DNA of 14,238 nt from Candidatus Cloacimonadota bacterium (GTDB lineage Bacteria; Cloacimonadota; Cloacimonadia; Cloacimonadales; TCS61). The translations under genes were made by a program, and so were the position numbers. Shown here piece after piece: positions 1 through 6,208 of this stretch. The stretch is taken from the NCBI GenBank assembly GCA_030592835.1, contig JAUVIJ010000023.1, positions 1-14,238 on the forward strand, read 5' to 3'. How positions within the stretch are numbered: position 1 is the stretch's first letter; the number at the start of each line of letters is the position of its first letter. The notes below the pieces were generated by a model that was not told where the DNA came from, made no database searches, and was given only the letters and a program-made list of their open reading frames with translations.

Positions 1-440
1 AGATTATAGATCAGAGCACGTCGTGAAAGGTCATTTTTCTGGTTAATAATATTGAGCTTGGAACTTCCTAATATTATGATCTTCTTATCTGGAAAAGCAT
101 CGTATAATGCTTTTACATCAAAGACCCAATTCTCCTGTTTATGTACTTCATCCACAATTATTGTACTACCGAAATAGGTGAAATACTCCTTTCCTATCTC
201 ATAGATTCCGGTTTTTGCAGCTAAAGGATTATCTGCCGAGAAATACAGGCATTCAACAACAGATTTATAGTTCCTCAGGTAATGCTGCAGAACCAGGGTC
301 GTCTTTCCTGTTCCTCGTGCTCCCACCAAAGCTATTAACCGTTTGCTCCAATCTATCTGCAGATAGCGTTTGAACCTGGTTGGAGTTAACGCACTTAATT
401 TATTTTGAATAGCAAAAAATTCATTTAGTATCGAACTCAT
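1..440 (-). CDS. AAA_14/DUF4143-type ATPase, 3' end beyond window
   Basis: This is the N-terminal 146 residues of a P-loop ATPase that runs off the left edge. Translation from the ATG at 440-438 stays open to base 1. Visible motifs are a Walker A (GARGTGKT, residues 40-47), a Walker B (TIIVDEVH, 93-100) and a sensor-like strand ending ILGSSKL (about 122-129). This order and spacing match the AAA_14 domain found at the front of DUF4143 ATPases, which are often mobile or toxin-antitoxin-like accessory genes of unclear role. The start is supported by GGAGG four bases upstream (complement of 445-449) and by a promoter-like sequence at 456-484. The C-terminal DUF4143 nuclease-like domain is outside the window, so full family membership is inferred. 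It is only distantly similar to the complete homologue at 2175-3296, so the two are not a recent duplication. Confidence 0.85.
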   Translation of the reverse strand, partial: MSSILNEFFAIQNKLSALTPTRFKRYLQIDWSKRLIALVGARGTGKTTLVLQHYLRNYKSVVECLYFSADNPLAAKTGIYEIGKEYFTYFGSTIIVDEVHKQENWVFDVKALYDAFPDKKIIILGSSKLNIINQKNDLSRRALIYN

Positions 441-455
441 ATAACCTCCATGGCA

Positions 456-484
456 ATATTCGTAGTGACTACTCTGCTTGTCAA
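456..484 (-). promoter_or_regulatory. Putative sigma70-type promoter of the left-edge ATPase
   Basis: On the minus strand a perfect -35 hexamer TTGACA (complement of 479-484) lies 17 bases from GAATAT (complement of 456-461), which matches the -10 consensus at only three of six positions. The spacing and the position 16 bases before the ATG suit the ATPase gene. Leader length and strength are unknown. Confidence 0.4.
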
Positions 485-499
485 GTTTATATTTTATTT

Positions 500-515
500 G
501 ACAAATAGATTTGTC
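500..515. promoter_or_regulatory. Palindrome GACAAAT-AG-ATTTGTC, operator-like
   Basis: There is a perfect 7-base inverted repeat with a 2-base centre, 15 bases upstream of the -35 box of the left-edge ATPase. There is no T-run, so it is not a terminator. It could be an operator or activator site for that gene. It also sits at the broken 5' end of the neighbouring gene fragment, so it may instead mark a recombination junction. Confidence 0.4.
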
Positions 516-712
516 GATATTATAAGAAGCAGACTTTTGAGCTTAACCTACGGGGCGTAGTTGGCAAAATCGCCATGCTGGAGATGAAGAATGAACTTTA
601 CTTTGTGCAAGAAGAAGACATCCTGGCAACCGGCAGGATTGCTTACATTTACCCGGATAGTGTAATAATGGAATTTGAAGACGAGAAAAGAATCTTGATG
701 GTGAGAAAGTAA
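509..712 (+). pseudogene. 3' fragment of a PilP/GspC-like secretion or pilus protein
   Basis: An open frame of 67 codons ends at TAA 710-712. It begins right after an in-frame TAG (506-508) with no convincing start or ribosome site. The ATG at 575 is internal to the conserved-looking part. The peptide runs from about LRGVVGKIA through ELYFVQEED, ILATGRIAYI and PDSVIMEFED to a final MVRK. This resembles the small beta domain closing PilP, GspC and related type II secretion or type IV pilus proteins, where a 'makes X, is in a state, position-dependent value' pattern of short strands ends in a dsv-x-le motif. The family link is by pattern only. The 5' part is missing, apparently lost where the ATPase promoter region begins, so I treat it as a truncated remnant, not an active gene. 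Confidence 0.5.
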
Positions 713-757
713 ATCCTTAACTCTTCATCTTTATCCTTCCCAAATTATGACTTTTTA

Positions 758-1639
758 TCACTTCTTTTCTGTTGCTTTATTGTCAGCTGATTTTTCAATC
801 ATTTCCAAGATTTGTATATTTTTTTCAGAAAAACGCCATAATTTCAGTAATATGAATCTACCATGATAATCCCATCCAAGATCTTCGCCTTTTTGTAACG
901 ATATTACCGCTTCTTTAATATTTCCAAGCTTATAATTTATCAACGAATCCCAATATTGTAGATAACTTTTAGAATTATCTCCTATTTTTTTTCCCATAGC
1001 TTTACTAATATTCTCTTTTGCTTTTTTATAATTGCTCAATTCATAGTATACGTGTACAAATAAAATATACTGTATATTTGTTTCATTCAAATCTTGATCA
1101 ATTAACATTGCATCATAATCTTTTATGGCTGATAATGCAGATTGATAATCTTCGACTTTCAAGAGAAAATCGCATAATGAATATTGATTTAATACATTTT
1201 GAATTTTAAATTTTTTAAGAAAATTATTTTTCTCTTCTTCAATTTTTTCTCCCAACTTGAACTTAAAATATAAATTATAAAATTCAATAGGATAAAATGT
1301 CTCTCTTCTATCATAACTCCAATATTCTAAAACTTTTTCGTTAAATTCTAATGCTTTTTTAAAATTACCCAATTCATTATAGACCAATGAATATGAAAAA
1401 TAAAAAGGTGGATACAATTTTTTAGGAATACCTAACGAATCTGCTTTACATAATGATTTTAAGGCATCCTGAAAATAACCTTTATTATACTGATAGCCAG
1501 CAATTGCTAGTTGCTGTTCACTTTCAGAGTATCTTTTGGTTTTAGAGTCTTCTATTATTTCTTGAATATCACTTTCATAGTTAGCAAATAAAATTGATGT
1601 AATAATTAATATTACAATAATAGAAATTTTCTTTATCAT
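758..1639 (-). CDS. Exported TPR-repeat protein of unknown function
   Basis: The product is 293 residues. It begins with a typical Sec signal peptide: charged MIKK, a hydrophobic stretch to about residue 18, and likely cleavage after ILFA at about 19. The rest is helical, with TPR-like pairs around residues 45-70, 80-105, 151-177, 190-216 and 225-252 (patterns such as YNKGYFQDAL, LGNFKKALEF and LSNYKKAKEN). The mature protein should be periplasmic or surface-associated and act by protein binding. No catalytic motif is visible. The ATG overlaps the stop of the RHS remnant as ATGA, with GGGAG upstream, so its translation is probably coupled to the RHS frame. An overlapping small gene after an RHS core recalls toxin-immunity layout, but immunity function is only a guess. 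The gene is visibly more AT-rich than the RHS remnant, which suggests separate origins. Confidence 0.8.
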   Translation of the reverse strand: MIKKISIIVILIITSILFANYESDIQEIIEDSKTKRYSESEQQLAIAGYQYNKGYFQDALKSLCKADSLGIPKKLYPPFYFSYSLVYNELGNFKKALEFNEKVLEYWSYDRRETFYPIEFYNLYFKFKLGEKIEEEKNNFLKKFKIQNVLNQYSLCDFLLKVEDYQSALSAIKDYDAMLIDQDLNETNIQYILFVHVYYELSNYKKAKENISKAMGKKIGDNSKSYLQYWDSLINYKLGNIKEAVISLQKGEDLGWDYHGRFILLKLWRFSEKNIQILEMIEKSADNKATEKK

Positions 1640-2172
1640 TTTACTCCCTGTTTAAGGTAAATAATCCCCTTCATCCCAGTCGGATCAACAAAACTCACAG
1701 GATTATTACCCACATAACAATATGGTGAAGCAAATTGAAATATTGGATCTACAGCATAAAATCTTTTCATAAATGAATCATACATCCTGGCTCGATAATT
1801 GTGTAAGCCGGTTTCCCAATCGAACTCCTGTCCGGTGTATTGGTATTTCACATCAAAGCTCACTTCGCTTTCTATTACTTCGCCAAACGGATCGTAGCAG
1901 TTAAAGGAAACTACTTCGTTATTGCTGTTTATCACAGAGCGTATGGAACCAAGGTGGTCTTTTAACATAAAGTAACAATTATCTTCACTATCCATTGCTG
2001 CTACTAGCCCGGTAAGTCAGTAAATATACATTCTATCCAATTCGCCGTCTTTCAATTCCATCAACTGGTAATCCATAATTCCTCTCAGGTACAAAATTCT
2101 GGTCAGGTTCTCCTGTATGTCAAGACTTGTTTTTAAAACACGTTGGTTAAATGTGAAGTTTAGATTTTTCCA
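1636..2172 (-). pseudogene. RHS-repeat core domain remnant, interrupted by in-frame UGA
   Basis: The 119-residue open part (ATG at 1995, TGA stop at 1636-1638) is the C-terminal RHS-associated core. It has DHLGSIRSV, YDPFGEV, YQYTGQEFDWETGLHNYRAR, the FYAVDP segment, CYVGNNP and a final DPTG. Full RHS proteins are shell-forming polymorphic toxins of well over a thousand residues. Here only about 11 residues follow DPTG, so there is no toxin tip. The same frame continues upstream of the ATG through a TGA at 2017-2019: LYLRG, KDGELDRMYIY, stop, LTGLVAAMDSED. That segment also reads as RHS sequence, in which the stop falls where a glycine is expected (GGA to TGA). The frame ends at about 2172 against the stop of the DUF4143 ATPase (2175-2177). 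It is therefore truncated at both ends and carries a nonsense mutation. Its short 3' part may still be translated and feed the overlapping TPR gene. Confidence 0.85.
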
Positions 2173-2174
2173 CT

Positions 2175-3296
2175 CTAAAAATCCAACTTAGATAAAAACT
2201 TCTCAGCCTTTATGATCTCAATATTATCGAACTTACGCTCCTGCTTTAAATGTAAAACAGTTTGAATAGCAGGAATTTGATAACGGGAAGAAAAATATAA
2301 AAGTTCCCTGGAAAGATTTCTGTCACTTAATTTAGCTTCAATGATCTTTTTTGCATTTCCATCTTCTGTAATACAAAAATCTACTTCCCTTTTTTCTTTT
2401 GTACGCAGATAATGAAGAGAACTTCTTATCCCATAAATATCTTCCCTTCCATATACATGTTTCAGTAAACCTACAGCAATAAAATTTTCAAACCTTGCAC
2501 CATCACCACCTTTAACCATACCGTTATCAAAAAAATATATCTTTGGTTCCTTTTTAAGAGAACGGGCTATGTTTTTTGAGTATGGAGTTACTCGAAAAAT
2601 TATGTAAAGTGCTTCAAAGATTTGAATGTATTTCCTAACTGTATTTGGCGAAACACCAATATCTTCTGAAATAGATTGATATGAAATCGGAGAACCAACC
2701 CTTTCCTGTAATAATTCAAAGATCAGCATTATTGCACGAAGATTATGAACTCTTTCAAAATCCAATATGTCAGTTCTGATCAGACCATCAATATAATGAT
2801 TTCTCCAACGAGAAGCATCAATATCATTATCCGACAAATAAGGCTCGGGAAAACCACTTCTTGAAATAAGTTTATGTATATTTACATCTTCTTGATGTTG
2901 CTTGAGTTCTTTTAATGAAAACGGTAATAATCTATGTGCATAAAATCTACCGGATAAAGAATCACCTGACTGTCTAAAAGTATCTAAACGAGCACTACCC
3001 GTAATTAGAATCTTTAGATTTTCTGATTTTGTATCATATACACCTTTTAAATAATTTTTCCATTCAGGCATTTTGTGTATTTCATCGAAGATCAATAATT
3101 CTGTATTATCGAGCCACATTTCATTTTTTATTATCTCTCGATCGCTGATGCTGTCATAGTTTAAGTAAACAGTATTATTGAAAGTTTTTGCAATGTTTTG
3201 AGCAAGCCAGGTTTTACCAACTTGTCTTGGCCCGACAATAAAGACCATTTTTTTATCGAGATCTTTAATAATTTGATTTTTTACCCATCTTTCCAT
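2175..3296 (-). CDS. AAA_14 / DUF4143 family ATPase
   Basis: This is a complete 373-residue cytoplasmic protein with the full family layout. Walker A is GPRQVGKT (22-29), Walker B is LLIFDEIH (67-74) and a sensor strand ends ITGSARL (98-104). The arginine-rich SLSGRFYAHRLLPFS segment (113-127) is typical of the family. A winged-helix-like segment follows (about 205-240, ISEDIGVSPNTVRKYIQ), then a C-terminal PD-(D/E)XK-like motif, EVDF (304-307) with EAK (320-322). Family members are numerous, scattered and often mobile, and their substrate is not established. I chose ATG 3296. An in-frame TTG at 3311 would add five residues (378 in all), but it lies inside a repeated dyad (3304-3323) whose upstream copy is non-coding. 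The gene abuts the RHS remnant downstream and has tandem palindromes upstream, suggesting autoregulated insertion cargo. Confidence 0.9.
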   Translation of the reverse strand: MERWVKNQIIKDLDKKMVFIVGPRQVGKTWLAQNIAKTFNNTVYLNYDSISDREIIKNEMWLDNTELLIFDEIHKMPEWKNYLKGVYDTKSENLKILITGSARLDTFRQSGDSLSGRFYAHRLLPFSLKELKQHQEDVNIHKLISRSGFPEPYLSDNDIDASRWRNHYIDGLIRTDILDFERVHNLRAIMLIFELLQERVGSPISYQSISEDIGVSPNTVRKYIQIFEALYIIFRVTPYSKNIARSLKKEPKIYFFDNGMVKGGDGARFENFIAVGLLKHVYGREDIYGIRSSLHYLRTKEKREVDFCITEDGNAKKIIEAKLSDRNLSRELLYFSSRYQIPAIQTVLHLKQERKFDNIEIIKAEKFLSKLDF

Positions 3297-3300
3297 AGGA

Positions 3301-3364
3301 CTTTTCTGCAATACTTTGCATTATAGTCAAGACTTTTCTGCAATATTGTGCAGAATAGTTGTGA
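3301..3364. repeat. Two tandem imperfect 32-bp repeats, each carrying a dyad
   Basis: Copy 1 is 3301-3332 and copy 2 is 3333-3364, identical at 25 of 32 positions by eye, with the first 13 bases (CTTTTCTGCAATA) exact. Copy 2 contains a perfect dyad TTCTGCA-N6-TGCAGAA (3336-3355). Copy 1 has the same dyad with two changes in one arm (3304-3323). A 32-bp step is close to three helical turns, so both dyads face the same side of the DNA. The proximal one covers the ribosome-binding region of the ATPase, which is what one expects of a repressor operator. Confidence 0.6.
3320..3348 (-). promoter_or_regulatory. Possible promoter of the DUF4143 ATPase
   Basis: A perfect TATAAT (complement of 3320-3325) lies between the two dyads, about 24 bases before the ATG. 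No good -35 is present at the usual distance (CAATAT at 17 bases), so the promoter would be weak or need an activator. Its overlap with the dyads would allow repression. Confidence 0.35.
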
Positions 3365-3516
3365 TGTTTTTAATATTTAACTGAATATAAAGTCGATCTT
3401 AGTAAATGCTATCAAGCTTTCCTTCCCAATATAATCGAATACCGGTGTGAAATCGGTAATTATAGTAATCTTGAGTATGAAGTAAAACATAAACGCTTTA
3501 TTGCGGCTATAAAAAA

Positions 3517-3592
3517 TGGTGGAGCATAGCGGGATCGAACCGCTGACCTCATGACTGCCAGTCATGCGCTCTCCCAGCTGAGCTAATGCCCC
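3517..3592 (-). tRNA. tRNA-Ala (anticodon GGC)
   Basis: The 76-nt cloverleaf folds fully. The acceptor stem is GGGGCAT against ATGCTCC, with one G-T wobble. The D arm is GCTC/GAGC, the anticodon stem is CATGA/TCATG and the loop is CTGGCAG, giving anticodon GGC, which reads GCC alanine. The T arm is AGCGG/CCGCT with the loop TTCGATC, the discriminator is A, and the terminal CCA is encoded. Six T residues follow directly (3511-3516), which may help to end transcription although no separate hairpin is seen. It diverges from bamA and separates the accessory genes on the left from the core-like segment. No duplicate of its 3' end (an attachment-site sign) is visible elsewhere in the window. Confidence 0.97.
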
Positions 3593-3602
3593 ACGAATTC
3601 CC

Positions 3603-3631
3603 GAAATTCTGAACTGCATTTTTTCAGTCAA
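3603..3631 (-). promoter_or_regulatory. Possible tRNA-Ala promoter
   Basis: A near-consensus -35 TTGACT (complement of 3626-3631) lies 33 bases before the tRNA 5' end, at the right distance for a stable-RNA promoter. The matching -10 region (AATTTC at 17 bases) is poor, so only the -35 element is well supported. Confidence 0.3.
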
Positions 3632-3741
3632 GATTTTAATGGATAATAATTACAGATTTTTTTGGTTGCTTCCGATAAAAAACTTTACTAAGAAAAGTAA
3701 TTTTAATAAATGGTGCTCACTAAAATTAACCTGGAGGATAA

Positions 3742-5964
3742 ATGAGGAAATTAGGATTGATCCTGGGTCTGATATTGACCTTAAGCGTTCTGACAGCAGA
3801 AAATAGTTTGATCCTCGAAATTAAGATCACTGGAAACGAAAATATCGAAAAAGAACTTATTCAATCTATTATTTCTTTTGAAATAGGAGATATCATCACA
3901 GATAAAAACATTTCGAAATCTATAAAAAATCTTTACCAGCTTGGAGTTTTTGAAAATATACAAATAGAAAAGAATGATCTTCCCCAGGGAATATCTGTTT
4001 CTGTAATTGTAAAAGAATTTCCAATTGTAAGCTCGATTGAATTTTCCGGAAATAAAAAGATTAGTGATACAAAACTTAAAGAAAGCATTAACTTGAAAGA
4101 AGGCAGTTACTGGTCTCCATTTTTAGAAAAAGAAGTTACTAGAACCATCTTAGATGAATATAAGAAAAAAGGTTATCACCTTGCTGTTATAGATTTCAAA
4201 GCTATCGAACTGGATCAAAATAAAACTGATATTTTTATTGAAATTGATGAGGGCACAAAAGTAGCAATTAAAAAGATCAGGGTGCACGGAAATAAAGAAA
4301 TACAATCGAAAAAACTTCTGGGAAAAATGAAAACAAAAAAAGCCAGTCTGCTTCGTTCCGGTAAATTTGACATTGAAAAATTCGAAGAAGACCTGGAAAA
4401 TATCGTTACATATTATAACAAAAAAGGATTTATCGATGTCCGTATCATTTCATGGGAAAAGCAACTCGTGGAAGATAAATTCATTATAGATATCTATCTT
4501 TATGAAGGAAATCAATTTTATTTCGGGAAAGTTTTTGTTTCGGGAAACGAACGATTCACAGAGGAAATAATAACTTCTCAATTCAAGTTCAAAGACGATG
4601 AAGTTTTCAATATGGAAAAATTCAATAAACAGTTGGGTTCTGTTTCTGCCATGTATTATGAAGAAGGTTATATTTATTCAAATTTCGATTATGACCTGGC
4701 AAAAACAGGGGAAAAGATCAATATTAAATTAAGGATCGTAGAAAATACGCGGGCAAGGGTTAGAAAGATTGCTATCATTGGCAATAGAAAAACCAAAGAA
4801 AAGATAATTCGAAGACAGCTTGTAATCTCTCCCGGAGATTATTTCCAGCAATCGAAAGTTATGAGAACCCAGCAGAATATTTATAACATGGGATTTTTCG
4901 AACCCGATATCTACCTGGATAATCCAACGATCATAAACCAGGATGGTGATATCGACCTTGCAATCCATGTTAATGACAGAGTTTCCGGAACGGCAAATGG
5001 CGGTATAGCTCTAAACAGTCAGGATGGAATCGTTGGTCAGTTGGCTATAAGTCACAACAATTTATTTGGGAATTCATGGCAAAGTGGTTTCAAATGGGAA
5101 TTTGGCTGCAAAGTTCAGAATTACAGTTTTAATTTTACAAACCCATATTTCATAGATAGTAATATTCTCGTTGGCTTTGATATATACCATACAACAAAAG
5201 AATGGTCAACTTATGAAATAAAAACTAATGGTGGAACGATCAGGTTAGGAAAGCCTGTCAACTTCCTGAACTATGCAAAGATAGTCGGTGGATATTCCAT
5301 ATATTCAAAGAAATACAAGATATTCAGTTCGGTTGATCCCGATGATGTATCTGATAATCTGAATGAACTCGATCAAAAAGGATGGCAGAATACAAGTTCG
5401 CTCTCACTGACATTTTCCAGGGACAGTCGTGACAATGTTTTCTTTCCTTCAAGTGGTTCTCAATTCACGGTTTACAGTGAGTTTGCCGGTGGTCCTCTGC
5501 AAGGTGATTTCAATTATTTCAAACAGATCGCCCAGGTTAGCTGGTACACAAAAACCGTGTGGAAATTAGCTCTCAGAACCAAATGGCGATTTGGTTACGT
5601 TACAGGTTATAACGATTCCGAAGTTCCTCCCGACGAAAGATTTTATCTCGGTGGAACTGGACCGGATGGTATTCGAGGATATTCAGACCGTTCAATAGGA
5701 CCAATCGAAGGTGGACATAGAGAAATTATTTTTTCTACAGAGTTAGGTGTTCCCATCGCCAGTGACCAGATAATCGGACTATTATTCTTTGATGCGGGAA
5801 ATTGTTTCAACAGCCTGGAAAATTTCAATTTCTGGAATATGAAAAAAGGTGCCGGACTGGGTGTGCGCATACGAAGTCCGTTCGGTCTTATCGGGTTCGA
5901 CTATGCTCACAACTTTGAAACCAGGAGATGGGAACCTCACTTCCAGTTCGGAACTACTTTCTAA
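3742..5964 (+). CDS. bamA: BamA, outer membrane protein assembly factor (Omp85)
   Basis: BamA folds and inserts beta-barrel proteins into the outer membrane as the core of the BAM complex. The 740-residue product has a Sec signal peptide (1 to about 19, cleaved near LTA|EN). Five POTRA domains follow in the periplasm, roughly at 23-94, 95-171, 172-256, 257-335 and 336-413, each with the recurring I-x-x-x-G-N strand start (ITGNENI, FSGNKKI, VHGNKEI, VSGNERF, IIGNRKT). The barrel occupies about 414-740. It carries the Omp85 loop motif GGTGPDGIRGY (near 635-646) and ends in phenylalanine, the usual barrel C-terminal signal. Five POTRAs and this length fit BamA and exclude TamA (three POTRAs) or two-partner secretion transporters (two). 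GGAGG five bases before the ATG fixes the start. No lipoprotein BAM partner or OmpH/Skp gene is seen downstream, so bamA here is the last or only plus-strand gene. Confidence 0.96.
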   Translation: MRKLGLILGLILTLSVLTAENSLILEIKITGNENIEKELIQSIISFEIGDIITDKNISKSIKNLYQLGVFENIQIEKNDLPQGISVSVIVKEFPIVSSIEFSGNKKISDTKLKESINLKEGSYWSPFLEKEVTRTILDEYKKKGYHLAVIDFKAIELDQNKTDIFIEIDEGTKVAIKKIRVHGNKEIQSKKLLGKMKTKKASLLRSGKFDIEKFEEDLENIVTYYNKKGFIDVRIISWEKQLVEDKFIIDIYLYEGNQFYFGKVFVSGNERFTEEIITSQFKFKDDEVFNMEKFNKQLGSVSAMYYEEGYIYSNFDYDLAKTGEKINIKLRIVENTRARVRKIAIIGNRKTKEKIIRRQLVISPGDYFQQSKVMRTQQNIYNMGFFEPDIYLDNPTIINQDGDIDLAIHVNDRVSGTANGGIALNSQDGIVGQLAISHNNLFGNSWQSGFKWEFGCKVQNYSFNFTNPYFIDSNILVGFDIYHTTKEWSTYEIKTNGGTIRLGKPVNFLNYAKIVGGYSIYSKKYKIFSSVDPDDVSDNLNELDQKGWQNTSSLSLTFSRDSRDNVFFPSSGSQFTVYSEFAGGPLQGDFNYFKQIAQVSWYTKTVWKLALRTKWRFGYVTGYNDSEVPPDERFYLGGTGPDGIRGYSDRSIGPIEGGHREIIFSTELGVPIASDQIIGLLFFDAGNCFNSLENFNFWNMKKGAGLGVRIRSPFGLIGFDYAHNFETRRWEPHFQFGTTF

Positions 5965-6208
5965 TATTCAGCAACGAACAAATGCTAACAAAAACAAAAT
6001 AGTATTCTTTTTCGTTTATTAATCTTGAAATAGTTTCTCCAGAGAAATCCTTTCTCATTAACTTTTTCAATGATTCAATTGATAAAAATAAATACCCGAA
6101 TTCACAGGTTTATCAGAAAATTAAAGGCTAAGAAATATCTTGTTGAAAAATCAGAGATTAAGGATCGTAATCAGATTGTATAAATCGAAATTCGTTGTTA
6201 GTCACCTT
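5965..6208. other. Convergent intergenic spacer, no clear feature
   Basis: These 244 bases separate the 3' ends of bamA and the membrane STAND gene. I see no open frame of interest, no RNA gene and no hairpin followed by a T-run on either strand. A short inverted repeat at 6034-6047 has too small a loop to be a terminator. Confidence 0.5.

Noticed and set aside
2017..2019. UGA read as glycine (genetic code 25)
   Set aside because: The UGA falls at a glycine position, but no in-frame UGA occurs in the long intact genes here and UGA ends the RHS and TPR frames. A nonsense mutation is the simpler explanation.
3500..3600. tRNA-Ala as an integration site for the left accessory genes
   Set aside because: No integrase gene and no second copy of the tRNA 3' end are visible in the window.
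3377..3631. 84-codon minus-strand open frame across the tRNA
   Set aside because: Its middle (GALAQLGERMTGSHEVSGS) is the well-known false peptide produced by translating a tRNA gene. The tRNA-Ala explains the bases.
6034..6047. TTTCTC-CA-GAGAAA as a bamA terminator
   Set aside because: The two-base loop is too tight to form and no T-run follows.
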